A stretch of 64,000 nucleotides of DNA from NCBI GenBank assembly GCA_007449985.2, contig VIIQ02000150.1, positions 169,915-233,914 on the forward strand. The letters run 5' to 3'. This DNA comes from Desmodesmus armatus (taxonomy: Eukaryota > Chlorophyta > Chlorophyceae > Sphaeropleales > Scenedesmaceae). The translations under genes were made by a program, and so were the position numbers. Of the stretch, positions 1 to 12,158 are shown piece after piece (position 1 is the first letter of the stretch; each line of letters begins with the position of its first letter). Below the pieces are notes generated by a model. The model was not told where the DNA came from and did not search any database. It was given only the letters and a program-made list of their open reading frames with translations.

Positions 1-726
1 ATTCTTCGTGTTGGATGTACCTGTGATGGAGAAAACATACATTGTTGTGATAGCAATCGAACCCTTCCCTCACCCCAACCTGCCACTTACACCCCTTAAC
101 CCCCTTACCCCCGAGAAGTCACAAGAGCACAGCCCTGCAAAACATGTGTGGCGATGCTGCCTCAATGAAGAAGGGGTGGGTTGGGTGGGTAGCGCAAGGC
201 TTGTCAGCGCACAATTATGCCCGAGAAGAACGCAACAAAGTCGCATGGCCAGCTGCCTGCTACACATGGGCAGCTGGCACAGGGTGTCACACTGGTCAAC
301 AGTGTGACCAATTCCATGTAGGCACATGTGCAAAACGACAACGTCACTTTACCTACAGCCTGTCGGCTTAGGGTAAAGTTGTTCTTTTTTCTATTTGTGT
401 CGTCCCGTATGCACTGTCTCTGCTGCTCTGAGACCGCCCGATCGCTGCTTTACATTGATGGCTTGCAAAACGAATTTATTAACCCGTTGTGTAGTCGGCA
501 GAGCAAGCACATGTAGACAACCAAAACGCATTTTCTGCTCAGGCTTGCATATGGGCTATACACAATTTGTACATGTGTTTGTATTGTCTTGAAAGCACAC
601 ACTGAGTCCCAGGGCTCGCGCGCCCGTGGTTGCTGAGATCCGGTGACCCCCCAAAACTGCTAGATGACCTTTTACTGGGATCCGTAACAACACGTTCAAA
701 CTAACTGACGACGGATAAGGGCGCAC
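1..726. other. Presumed downstream intron of the CslA/C-like gene; no exon resolved
   Basis: This stretch follows the donor (gtgcgc on the minus strand) of the last exon that can be assigned to the glycosyltransferase gene. The expected next blocks of the family, the segment after the DxD motif and the QxxRW region, could not be found on the minus strand. The stretch is therefore probably a long intron, with the rest of the gene beyond the left edge. No other gene is supported. Confidence 0.4.
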
Positions 727-2190
727 CTCAAAGTCTGCGTCGAAGATGGCAACATACTCCCAAGGCAGCTGCAGCGCACAGCAGTCGGAAAACACAGCAC
801 AGCACAGCAGTCAGACAGCCACTAGCTAGCCTGTAGGCGGCAGATACGCCAGCACTTGCTTGCCACTGTTGCGCTGCACATAATGCATCCGCCCCATGCT
901 AAACATTCTGCCAGAAATATGTTTATGAACAAAAGCAGATGTTGCATGTGGGTCTGGTGCCTCCTTCCTGTTCAAACATAAGGAGTGGGTGCCGTCAGGC
1001 TGGAAGGCCATCACACTATCAGCAAACCCTGCTAGGTCGGCTGCTCCGGCGGCTGGCCATTGGTCAAACTGTGTGATGTTCTTACCTTGCTGACATGCTC
1101 CATGCCGTTCAACATGTTGCCTGCCTGCAGATGCATCAGAAGACAGCCACTCTCAGCAAGCAAACCCAAGGCAATGCAACAAGTGTCTGCTGTCGCAAAG
1201 TTTCACAGTTTTTTGCAACTGTGGACCTTTGCGGGCAAAGTAACCTTTCACATCCGGTGACCAACATGAGGCCTACGGCACAGCAGGTGGCCGTGTGTAT
1301 GTTCATGTGCATTGATGACTAAGCAGTGGCCACACACCACTGGAGCGCCACATCACATCAGCAACAATGCTGTTCGGCGCACCTTGAAACCCTTGTTTGC
1401 ATCCCTGCGTGTCACCATGCATTGATGCCCCCGATGGCACATCTCCTCCACCTTGGAATCAATCCTGCGGCGGACGTCCTCGCGCGTTGAGTCATCACAA
1501 ACCTGAGGCACACATGTAGATGTACAGTTCAGCAACATCACAGGGCAGGGCGTACGCTCAGCTCTTTACTGAAGCACACCTGCCAGGAATGGGTGATCAC
1601 ACAGGGGGAGCGCAATCAGCATACAGTAGGAGAACTTCACCCCTTCTTACTGCATGAAATTGTGCGCACAGTGGGTGCTTGCAAGCTCCTTTGCCTCTGG
1701 AAGACAGGCATTCGCAAGCTGACAACCACCTCCAAATTGGTGCTGGTATGGTCGGCCTGCACCCAGCTAGGTAGCACGCGCTGCACAAACATTCAGGTGC
1801 TGCCACGATTGTCACTGCAACATTGTGTGCCGCATCATATGTACCAGGCCTTTTGTCATGATCAACTGTACAGTGGTGTCCTGTACACCCGCACCTGTAC
1901 ACTCACACCCGCAACTAGTGCGACATTGTGTTCAACATCACGTGCACCATAGATGTTCTAAGGACTCAACTCTGGTGTTGAATAGAATACCCGCACCTGT
2001 ACGAGCACACGGTGTCGAGGCCACACCATGTTACAGGCCCGCTCAATGACCACCTCACAGTGTGCCTCCTCATTGTACATTGGCAGCTGCACCAGCACTA
2101 ACGGGAAGTACCCGTACTGCCGTACCAAGCTCGCCGGCAGCAGCACCCGCTGCCCCTCCGGCTCAAACAGCACGCTGCACGGCGGCGGGC

Positions 2191-2230
<40 letters not shown>

Positions 2231-3484
2231 GCTGGTGTGTACTGGAGACTCCCACCCAGCTGGCCGCTTCTTGGGGGATCCACTGCTGCTCGTGCTGCTG
2301 CTGTGGACTGCCAGAGGGGACCCTACTAAGCAGCGGGACAGCTGCCGGGCACGTGCGCTGCTAGGGCTGCTGCTGAGACCGGGGGTGAGAGCTGCTGCAT
2401 GCATAGGGCTGGTGCTGCTGCCGTCGGCGCGATAGCGCAGGCTGCCTGCTGACATGTGGGGCAGTGCTGGCAGGCTGGCCTGTGTGTGGAAGAAACGGTG
2501 AACATAGTTTGTATGAGCAAAGAGAGCATGGACTGCTAAGGGCTCACCACCATCAACGTGTCATGTTGTCTGGGCTCTAATTCCACAATTCTGTTGTGAT
2601 GCTGCATCACAAGGATAGCGATAGTGACAGTTAATCACTGTTAGTAACAGTTAGTAACAATTGATAACAGTCCCTACCTGTGTGTCCAGCTGATACACCG
2701 GCTCCTGCAGCGGCCCCGAGGCATCCAGTTGCTGCTGCAGCTGCCTGTCAAAGGCACCATCATCCACATCAATAGAGAAGATGGTATCAAGGGGGTGCCC
2801 GTGCTGCAGCATGCTGCGACGTGCTAGGGGTGTGGCAGCTGCGGACCCACTTGCATTGCTGCTGTTGCTGCATTCTGAGGTACTATTGAAGCTGGTACTG
2901 CCTAGGCTGCGGGCACTGCTGCTTCCCAGGGTGGAGTGACTACTGGCTCCCGCCATAGAACCTGCCATGGCTGTGATAGTGGGGATGTGCCAGCCATGCC
3001 GCGCAAACACACTGTGCTGCGATGCGTTCGGCCTGAGCTCCAGAGACGGGCGGGTGCTGCTGCTGCTGCTTTTCTGCTTTCCAGCAGCTGCAACAGCTGC
3101 TGCTTCAGCTGCCGTGGGGCTGTCTGAGTTGAGTCTGAATCCATCCATGTCGCAGCCTGGTAGCTCGACATATGAGTCTTTGTGCCACACCCGGTACCAA
3201 GGGTGACCAGGTACTGGTCGCAAAGCCTGCCATACCCTTGCTATAAGAGCGATAATGCTGTAGAGGATGACATCTGCACAAAAGATTGCAGAATACAGTG
3301 TCAGCAGGCAGTAGCATGCCTTACTCACAGCAGTAGCAGCAGCAGTCCCGGGAGATTAGCTTCATGCAAGTGTGTCAATGGTTGGTAAGTGAGTGAGAAA
3401 CTAATATAATTGCATTTTGGGCTCACCTAGTTGGTAAAGGACGAAGCCCAAGCTGAGGCCATAATACCAGAGCCCAGGGATCAT
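727..3484 (-). CDS. Cellulose synthase-like A/C-type glycosyltransferase (GT2), 3' part outside the window
   Basis: This is a processive family-2 glycosyltransferase of the CslA/CslC group, whose plant members make beta-mannan/glucomannan or the xyloglucan backbone from nucleotide sugars at Golgi membranes. Six exons close in phase: 3484-3427, 3273-2678, 2479-1997, 1502-1383, 1124-1086 and 768-727 (446 codons so far). The start is the ATG at 3484, preceded by an in-frame stop. The N-terminus holds one long hydrophobic stretch (residues about 4-35), then about 200 residues of S/A/Q-rich linker. The catalytic core follows: 'VLVQLPMYNEEA', 'VQVCDDST' (first nucleotide-binding Asp region), 'GFKAGN' and 'EYVAIFDADFE' (the DxD motif). 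The C-terminal QxxRW motif and remaining membrane helices are not in the window. Acceptor specificity (mannan versus glucan) cannot be read from this part. The gene is divergent from a GH5 glycosidase 461 bp away. Confidence 0.88.
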
Positions 3485-3945
3485 TGTGATGCCTATGATA
3501 TCTTACTCAACATCATACTTAGCGTAATACTGTATATTGGAAGTTTGTTCGGTACGCACTGTTGCCTGATTTCCAACCCACACATCGGGTTGTGCTTCCG
3601 CCACCCGCGCTGGTTTACTTTCCCTTTGCCGATGCAGTCACTAAACGATGATGTTACGTCAATCAAAATACACAATCCTTATATTAGATACGTTTACTAT
3701 ACTGATTTTGCGCTGGTGCTGTTGGCGGTCTTTTTGGCGGGGTCATCGAAGCTGGCGTGAATACTAAACAACTGCCTCAAGGCGCAGTCAACTGAACCTA
3801 CAAACATATCATAACCAATTTTGCAGCAGCTGTGCCGTCCATGCTGGCGTCAGGCTTCTGGGACCGCATGGCACCAGTAGTCATATATTTATGCTGCATG
3901 CAACGTTGAGGCAGCAGCCTGATAAAGGGGGTGAAAGCAGCTGAG
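3485..3945. promoter_or_regulatory. Shared intergenic region between divergent GT2 and GH5 genes
   Basis: The 461 bp between the two start codons must hold both promoters and 5' leaders. The segment around 3640-3710 is distinctly AT-rich compared with the flanks and is the likeliest core promoter zone, but no TATA box is placed with confidence. Co-regulation of a beta-glycan synthase and a beta-glycanase is an inference from the arrangement. Confidence 0.45.
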
Positions 3946-4758
3946 ATGGTGGCCTTACAAGTAGATGATGAGCCCATAAGGCCAACAGGTGAGTGCACTC
4001 ACTCATTTTCATGCATTGCTGATCGTCACATGACCGTAGCTACCTACAGGGTAGCATGACAGCAGCAGTGCCAATCAAGCAAAGTGCGGCAGCACCCGCA
4101 AATCACAACCTAAATGATGATATTTCAGCAAAACTCACAACATCAGTTGGCCCAGCATCTGTCACAGGTTCCTGATCTCCAAGCTACTGTGCTGCATCAC
4201 GCACCCGCCAACCTCCCATAAATCATACCCTGGACCTGCATCTGGCATAACACAGCTGCTGCTGTTGCTGCTGCTGCTGCAGGGTGCTCTCAAAAGCTGT
4301 ACAGATGTGCACAGACACGATGGACCGCCAGGCTTGCAGTACAGATGACGCTGTATGTCTTCTTCCTGACAGCAAGCATGGGGGCAGGTGGCATGATGCC
4401 TTGGATTTTACAGAAATGCCTCGGCCGTCAGCCTGTCCTGGCCCATAGCACAGGCAGCAGCCCTGCCTTACAAAAGGTGTACAGGGACGCCCCTGGGTAC
4501 ACCTATGTCAACAGCAACAGATACAGCTACTGCAGGAAAACAATGGCAGTTGGAGGTGAGGCAAGGGGAAGTCTTCATTGTAGACATGCATACGGATTTC
4601 CGCTTGCAATGACCGCAGCTGCTCTGCTTGGCAGGGCCGATCTGATAGCATTGGCAGCAGCTTGGCTGTCAGCTATCTCAGCAACTGTCAAAACAGCAGC
4701 AGCAAGTCAACAATAGGACCCACTGGCCGCCACCCAGGGTACTCAAGGCATAGTGTAA

Positions 4759-4792
<34 letters not shown>

Positions 4793-7700
4793 CAGCACCC
4801 CTGCCCAGAGGCTACCCTGCGCCTCCCTTATCCCCGCAGGGCAGTCAGCTGTTGGATGCCTGGCACCACCAGCCTGTCACCCTCAAGGGTATCAGCTGGC
4901 CAGGCTTTGCACAGCAGCCGCCAGGCCTGGAGGGCCTGAGGCTGGGCAGGAATGCATCCATGGAGGAGACAGACATGCATGCCATTGTCTACCAGCTCAA
5001 GCTGTTGGGTGAGTATACTGTCACTGATCACCAGCTGTCAACCCTCTGAACCAAACAACACTTGGTTAATCAAGCAGCAGTGACCAAGCATGGTTACTAA
5101 ACCCACCCATGAGCTGCCCTTCTTGCAGCTGGCCAATGAGTTGTATGCAGTGGTGCAAATAGTGTGGAAAAAGGCTGTGGGGCAGTTCATAAGGGAGCCA
5201 TACAAAAACATGCATGCTCACATATGTGTCGGTGTGTGCTGTTGCTGCAGGGTTCAACACTGTGAAGCTGCCTTTCAGCTTCCAAGCCCTCAAGGTGACA
5301 CAGCAACAGCAGAACTCCTTGATTTGGGTCAGCCAGCAGCTTGGATAGATATAGTGATGAGGATAGCTTTGTCTGATTGTGCAGTCACATGCTGGAGTTT
5401 GCCACTGACCCCAAGTTGCAGCAGGCCTACACAGTAGAAACATGCAGGGGAGACAGCTCATCTGCCTGAGCTGGTGTAAGTCCCACTGGTGCCACCAGTG
5501 TAAGTCCCACTGGTGCCAACAGTGTAAGTCCCACTCACTCCCAATGATTTCAAACAGCCAACTGTTGGCCCTTTCTACTCTGCATGTGTCTTTCACCCCG
5601 TTCTTCCCCCCCCCCCCCGGCCAACCACCTCCAACAGGCCGCTGCCGCAAACCAAACAGGCCCTTGCCAGGCCAGCAGCAGATCAGCGTGGGTGCGCAGG
5701 GCCACGGACCCAGACCTGCGGCATGCCGACCTCCCAGCTGCAGATGACCTCCCGGAGCCTGCGATCTACCTGCAGAGCACCAACGGCAGCTGCAACAGCT
5801 ACCTCCCAAACACCAGCGGCCTTGGCCGGCTGCTGTGGACAGTGCAGTACCTCGTGGCTAATGGCTTCTATGTTGTGGTGAGATGGGGAGCCACGAATCA
5901 GGAGGGTTTGGGGTTTAGGGCTTGGGCCCTAGACCACAGAGAAAAGGGTTGAAGAGCGTGTTTGTGTGCAGGCTGCATGTAGGGCTGCAGAATGGGCCCA
6001 TTTGCTTTGCAGCTGTTGCGGCAGTGACATGGCAGCTGTCCGGCCTGGTAGCGGCTGCTGTGGACAGTGCAGTACCTCGTGGCTAATGGCTTATATGTTG
6101 TGGTGAGATGGGAAGCCACAGTTCAAAGGGTTTGGGGTTTAGGGCTTAGCTGCATGTAGAAAAGTAGCAGCAAAACAAGGGCAAAGTGGTGAAGGCCTGG
6201 GGTGGAGGATGCAGCATGTAGGGGCAGGCGTGGTGCAGAGTAGGGGTGAAGTGGGGGGTGCTGGGGCTATCACATATCAGGCCTGATACATGCTCACATT
6301 GAGGGGCTGAAGGGCCAATACGAAGGCGATATGGAACTCAGCCAGAGATATGTGTGACAACATTTGTTGCTGGCCGGTGACAACGTTTCCCTGCCCTGCA
6401 GTTGAGCTACCAGCCTGGCCCAGGGGAGCAGGTGCACACAGACCGCGAGGTGTTTGCGCTGGCCTGGCTGTCCCTGTGGACGCCCCTCACCTGCCTGGAC
6501 AACTTCTCTGCAGACATACGGGGCAGGCTGCTGCTGGACCTGCTGAATGAGCCCAGCAGGCTCAGCGGGGGACTGGGCTGGAGGTAAGGGTGATTATGGG
6601 TCGACATTGGATGTTTTCGTGAAGGGGGAGGCTACCGGCTGGCCACGCGTACATGTTGGTGGACATGGTAGATGTGTTGGGAGATGAGTGTGACTGTAGG
6701 GGCAGCAACTCGGTTGATGAGAAGCCGGGACAGCTCAGTTACTTGATGCAAACTCTCTAACTGCTGCTGGTCCTGCTGAACCAACCCAGCAGGCTCAGCG
6801 GAGGACTGGGCTGGAGGTAGGTGTGATTGTGGGTGGATACGGTAGCCGTAGCGGGAGTTCTGTATGGGTGGGCAACTCTGTCACAGGGAAACCGAGGCAG
6901 CTCACAAGCCCTGCTTCCTAACCATGTTCCCAACGATCTCCAGTGCATTTGGGCGTGCCTGTATTCCTCATCCCAAGTGCTGCGGCTGATGCATGTGCTG
7001 TGGCCGGTGTGCCCACCAATAATGCTGTTTGAGCAACCACCGCAGCACGCCTCGCTCACGCTGTTGCGCCATACTCCTTGCTGCCATTGCTGCCACTGCT
7101 GCCACTGCTGCCATCGCTGCCATTGCTGCCACTGCTGCCATCGCTGCCGTTGCTGCCATTGCTGCCATTGCTGCCATTGCTGCCATTGCTGTTGTTACTG
7201 CCATCGCTGCCATTGATGCCATTGCTGTTGTTACTGCCATCGCTGCCATTGCTGCCATTGCTGCCATCGCTGCCATTGCTGCCATTGCTGTTGTTACTGC
7301 CATCGCTGCCATTGCTGCCATTGCTGCCATTGCTGCCATTGCTGCCATTGCTGCCATTGCTGCCATTGCTGCCATTGCTGCCATTGCTGCCATTGCTGCC
7401 ATTGCTGCCATTGCTGCCGCTGCTGCAGCCCTGACGGCTCCAAGCCTGGCCTGCGGCAGCTGTACCTTGCAGCCATGGACAGCATTGAGGGTGTCACACC
7501 CAGGGACGCCCTCTTCATGCTGCAGGGCTCAGCAGTGTCTCAGTACTGGGCGACAGATGCGGGGGGAGGCCTCAACGCTTACGGCTTGTCGCCAGGTGGG
7601 TGACGAGGCGGGTAGCGCAGCAGCCATGTGCTGCTGCCACTGCTGCTTCTGCCTAGCCCTGCTGCTGCTGCTGGTGGTGGTGCTGGATGGACCTGTGTTG

Positions 7701-9085
7701 GTCCCACCCCAGTTTTGTCCAAATACATGCATCAGTATTGTTTCTGAGCCTGCACACAAAGCATCAGATGTTTTTTATCACATGCTGTTGCTGCCGCTGC
7801 TGCTGCTGCCGTTTGCCGCCGCCGCAGGTGACGGCTTTGTCCTGGACGATGCCGCCATCACCGCCTATCAGCTCTCAGACCCCAAGCCCTTCCTGTCCTC
7901 CCTCCTGCAGCGTCCCTACTTCAACAGGGTGCTGCTGGCCCCACACCTCCTGGGCCCTGACAGCAGTGGCGCTGTGCTGGACACACCAACGGACCTGGTG
8001 GCTAAGATGGACAGCAGCTGGGGGCTGTTGGCGCGGGAGGGCTTCTGCAATGGCACTGACTGCTTCCGGCTACCAGTGGTAGCAGGTGAGAGAGAGCCTC
8101 TCTCTTCTGCTAGTGCTCAGTGTGTTGGAAGGCGGGGTTAAGGCTGATTTCACAGTACAGACGACCCTGTGGGGGTTGTCCGAGGGCTTGTTGCAGTTGA
8201 CAGTGCAAAAGTAGGGGAGGGAAGGCGGCTTAGGTACTAACGGTTCTGAGTGAGAGCCCTGGAGTGCGGAATGTGTGATCAGGGCCTGAGTTGTGGTCTG
8301 TGCGGATCTTTTTGTTTTTCCTGCAGGCGAGATTGGCAGCCGGCTGCAGGCTACAGAGGAGCATCAGTACTATGATGCAGTGGCAAGCCATGCAGGGCTT
8401 TCGAAGCTGCCTGGCGCTGGGTCAGCGGCCGGCCACAGCACGGCACAGCAGCACCTGTCTGGCTGGATCTGGGCGGGGTACAGCAACGGTGAGCTGACTG
8501 TACATGCTGAAGGTTCTGACAGTGTTGATTGTGTGGTGTCTGTAAGGTATGTATGAGGTCGAAAATCAGTCAATGTGCGAGGTGTGTGCAGAAGTGTGAT
8601 TGATTGATTTATTAATTGATGTCAGCATACTTTGGATGATGGCCAGCACTAACACCCCATTCTTTGCAATGAAGGAAGTGTAACTGTGCAGCAGCTCAGC
8701 AGCTGTTACTGCTGCTGCTTTTTGTATGCAGTGACTGGACCAGGCGCCCTGCTTGAAGGTGATTGGGGCCAGTTTAACTGGACAGCCCTGCGATTCCTCT
8801 CCCAACACTTTGGACTGCAGCCCTGGTTCAAAAACCCAACAGCCTGGATCCAGCACAGCAACAGACAGCAGCAAGCAGATGCAGCCGCCGCCGCAGCTAG
8901 CGCAAAGGGTAAGGCAGGTAATAGTACGTTGCTGGGAGCAGCAGGTAATGTCACGGGTATGTTGGAGAAGCTTTACCAGAAGGCTTCAGCTGACAGTGAC
9001 CTCAGGCAGTCTGCCGTACTGCCAGCACTGGCAGACGCTGCTGCTGCTGCTGCTGCTGCTGCTAATGTCAGCCTCACCTCCACCA

Positions 9086-9139
<54 letters not shown>

Positions 9140-9476
9140 CCAGCAGCAGCAGCAGCGCAGCAGTGCCTCCCAAGTTTGTCCATGCAGCACCAACCCCATC
9201 GTCTCCCGTGCAAGCTTTGGTGCCTGCAGCTGCTGCGCCCAACAGTCCAGCTCCTGCTCCAGCCTCCTCACCACCACCTGCTGCAGCAGTGCCACCCACA
9301 GCACCAACACCAGCCCCCACGCCTGTCACACCCAGCCCGGCAGCAGCAATGCCAGCAGCAGCTGCAGGCAGTGACCCCATCAGCAGCAGCAGCAGCAGCA
9401 GCAGCAGTGAGAAGGGTTCTGCTTCATCTGCAGCTCCTGCAGCGGCAGTACAGCTACCACAACACAGTGCCACACC

Positions 9477-9522
<46 letters not shown>

Positions 9523-10254
9523 CCTGCACAGACCCTACAAGAGGTCCAGGCCCCTGCACTGCAGGGGGTGGCACTGGCACCCCTTGCCCCGTCACCATTG
9601 CAAAACAAGCCTGCCACACAATCCTCACAAGAGAGCCTAGCCCCTGCACCACCACCTGCCCCTACACCAGCACAGGGCACTGACACAACCTCAGGCTCAC
9701 CTCCACAGTCTCAAAACCAGCAGGCCCAATGGCAAATCCCTACTCAGCATCAGCCAGAGAGGGAAGCTGGACAGCCGCTGGAAGGGGCTTCAGGGGCTGC
9801 AGGGGCCGCTAGCCCAGTGCCAGCGGCAGCACCTGGTGGCCATGTGGACGCTGCCCAATCTGCAGGGAGTCAGCAGCTCGTTGCGGATACACCGCACGCA
9901 CCAGCACCCACCACCACCAGCAGCAGCAGCAGCAGCAGCGGCGGCCCAGCAACAGCTGTTGAGGGGTCAACAGCGGAGGCTCGCACTATCGCCCCTGGGT
10001 CTAGCCCTGGTGGTGCTGGTGATGCCGGCGGTGCTGTTGCTGCAGCTAAACCAGCAGCAACAGCAGCTGGGTCACCGGCTGCAGCATCACCAGCAGCACA
10101 GTTATCGACGCCAGCAACACCACAGCAGCAGGTGCAGCAGCAGCCGCAGCTGCCGCCGCCGCAGCCCCAGCAGCAACCCCAGCAGCAGCAGCAGCAGCAG
10201 CAGCCGGCTGCACCCAGCATGCTGATGCGTCCCGAGGCATACGAGCGATTTGCT

Positions 10255-10327
<73 letters not shown>

Positions 10328-10496
10328 GGCAAGTGCAGCTGCCTTCTCTGCGGCCCGACTTTGCCATGGATGCTGCCGCGCTCAAGGGGCCAACCGCTGT
10401 GCCACAAAAGCTGCCACTAACAGCCGATGCTGTATCAGGCCCTTCTTTTGCTCCTGTGATTGCAGCCCCAGCAGCTGTTGGCTCGGTGCGAGATCC

Positions 10497-10543
<47 letters not shown>

Positions 10544-10773
10544 GGGGACATGCTGGTAGCGTTGGGGGCTTGCAGCAAGGGCAGGGGTCCATGCCAGCTG
10601 GGACTGCGCCCGTGCCACGGGAACCAGCTCCTGCATCGATAGCAGGATCAGCAGATAAGATTGATGCGCTGACACAGATGCTTTGGGACAGTCGGTTGGG
10701 TGGAGGGAAGGCGCAGCATGCAGCCAAGGGAGGGGACTATGAGGTGCAGGAGGTGTTGGTGGGCAGCGGTTGA
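3946..10773 (+). CDS. Glycoside hydrolase family 5-like protein with very long Q/S/P-rich C-terminal tail
   Basis: This is a clan GH-A beta-glycanase of the cellulase/mannanase type. Exons: 3946-3988, 4340-4555, 4635-4754, 4840-5008, 5251-5294, 5638-5877, 6402-6583, 7429-7595, 7828-8085, 8327-8488 and 8732-10773. Phases agree except the join between exons 2 and 3; a donor at 4549 would fix that join. GH5 landmarks appear in order: 'VTLKGISWPGF', 'GFNTVKLPFSFQAL', 'DLLNEPS' (acid/base Glu), 'LRQLYLAAMDSI', 'VLLAPHLLGP', 'PVVAGEIGS' (nucleophile Glu), 'GWIWAGYSN' and 'LLEGDWGQFNW'. The last exon then runs about 600 residues of poly-Q, poly-S and P/A-rich sequence after the catalytic fold, to the TGA at 10771. 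The N-terminus (MVALQVDDEPIRP, then a hydrophobic patch) is compatible with a signal anchor. Substrate cannot be fixed from sequence alone. Confidence 0.88.
6048..6140 (+). repeat. Intronic copy of the GH5 exon-6 3' edge
   Basis: This segment repeats the last about 60 bases of exon 6 (5821-5877, encoding 'LLWTVQYLVANGFYVV'), its gtgaga donor, and about 45 bases of the following intron. Divergence is low. It lies inside the intron that begins at 5878. It has no upstream acceptor of its own, so it is a relic exon edge carrying a second usable-looking donor. Confidence 0.8.
6776..6836 (+). repeat. Intronic copy of the GH5 exon-7 3' edge
   Basis: About 60 bases match the end of exon 7 (around 6545-6600), coding for the segment after the catalytic 'LNEPS', together with its donor (gaggtaggt in the copy, gaggtaagg in the exon). 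The copy sits 200 bp into the next intron. Confidence 0.8.
7078..7424 (+). repeat. 9-bp minisatellite (GCTGCCATT family) in a GH5 intron
   Basis: About 37 tandem 9-mers of the form gctgccatt, with variants such as gctgccatc and gctgttgtt, fill the 3' part of the intron before exon 8. The array ends directly in ctgctgcag, the exon-8 acceptor, so it supplies the pyrimidine-containing tract of that acceptor. Both strands read as long open frames (AAI or MAA repeats), which are artefacts. Confidence 0.9.
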
Positions 10774-11143
10774 TTTAACCTATGACCTGTGTGAGAGCAT
10801 TACGTGAGAGTTTGAAGGGTTAACTTGAGTGCCAAACCTTGGACATGGGTCTGTCTGAAACATGACAGAGGTTGGCGGGTGCAACGAAATGTTGATGCCA
10901 CCATTAGTTTTTTTGTGACTTGTTGGTTTGCATGTGGAAGTTGTGTTTGCAGACTCGCAAACATCAGATCTGCCAGATCACGTGTTCATCTTCCGCTACT
11001 CCTGCGCTGGCACGCACATCAACGCTGTCACATTCGCAATATCGGCATACTTACAAATTCTGACTTGTACGCACAGTGCAACCCTCCAGCCCTGAAGTTC
11101 AACAACACCAGTAGTGCATCTGCTGACCTGAGAGCTTGTAGCC
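10774..11143. other. Intergenic region between GH5 and IBA57
   Basis: These 370 bp hold the 3' end of the GH5 transcript and the promoter/5' leader of IBA57. No coding exon, RNA gene or repeat is evident. Confidence 0.5.
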
Positions 11144-12124
11144 ATGCTGCGGCACTTGCTGGCAGCGTGTCGACACAGCGGCAAACTGAGCACGCAGGGT
11201 AGCCTTTCACTTTCAGCAGCATGGAGCACGGAAGCTTGCACATTTGGACAAAGTCATAGCAGAAGCTACCATGTGGCTCACCTAGCTTCGAGGGGTGTCA
11301 TCAGTGTGCGGGGTCAGGATGCAGAGCAATTCATGCAGGTGCGTGACACGTGCATCGTAGCTACGAGATTTGTGTCGGATCATCAGCAGCTACAGCAGCA
11401 CCCCGGCAGCACTGCAAAAGTCTGCTAATGCACACTGCCAGGCTTGCAGCCAGCAGCTGTCAGAAGCAGCGCACAATGCCTTGGTTTTACCAGCAGAGCA
11501 TGTGCTTTTACAAACAGCTGGCAGCTGAGAGGACACTGTTTCGAAGATGAAGCCCAGAAGACAACTGCAACACCATTGTTTTGGGGGTGCGGGTGGGGGT
11601 GGGTGGGTGGGTTTGAACTTCTAGACCGAATGCGCGCATAGCAGGTCCGCCCACAAACCAGATGGGTGCTTTCATCTCTGGGCTGTACCCTCTGCACTTG
11701 CCATATCAGCCAGTCGTGTCTGCCTTTGTGTGCATGTAGGGCATGACTACCAATGACCTGCGGCCCTTGGAGCAGCCTGGCACAGGACCTATTTACACAG
11801 TGCTGCTGACAGCCAAGGGAAAGTACCTACACGACATGTTTGCATACAGCATACCAGGTGCGCAGCAAGAGCTGCTGACAAGGCTTTGATCTAGATTGGA
11901 AAATGCTGCTGCTGCTGCTGCTGCTTCACGTACAGCTAATCATGTTTGCCTTCAGCATAACAGGTGTGCAGCAGGGGTTGCTGACAAGGCTATTCATCTT
12001 GATCGGAAACTGCTGCTGCTGCATCAAGTACAGCTGGTTTCGTATGCCTACACCTTACCAGCTTGAGCTACGCACCTGAGGTGTGCAGCAGGGGGTGCTG
12101 GGGATGCTTTTACCCAGGGCAATG

Positions 12125-12158
<34 letters not shown>

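Noticed and set aside
996..1055. Possible glycosyltransferase exon containing an AGA string on the minus strand
   Set aside because: No acceptor in the right phase. The short exon at 1124-1086 supplies the GFKAGN motif in perfect phase instead.
5905..6150. Telomere-like gggtttaggg words
   Set aside because: Only single units occur, inside a duplicated GH5 exon-edge copy. There is no TTTAGGG array.
7029..8141. Long open frames on both strands through the GCTGCCATT array (for example a 370-residue frame of AAI repeats)
   Set aside because: The frame is open only because the 9-bp minisatellite has no stops. The GH5 exons on either side are defined by homology and splice phase, and the array is intronic.
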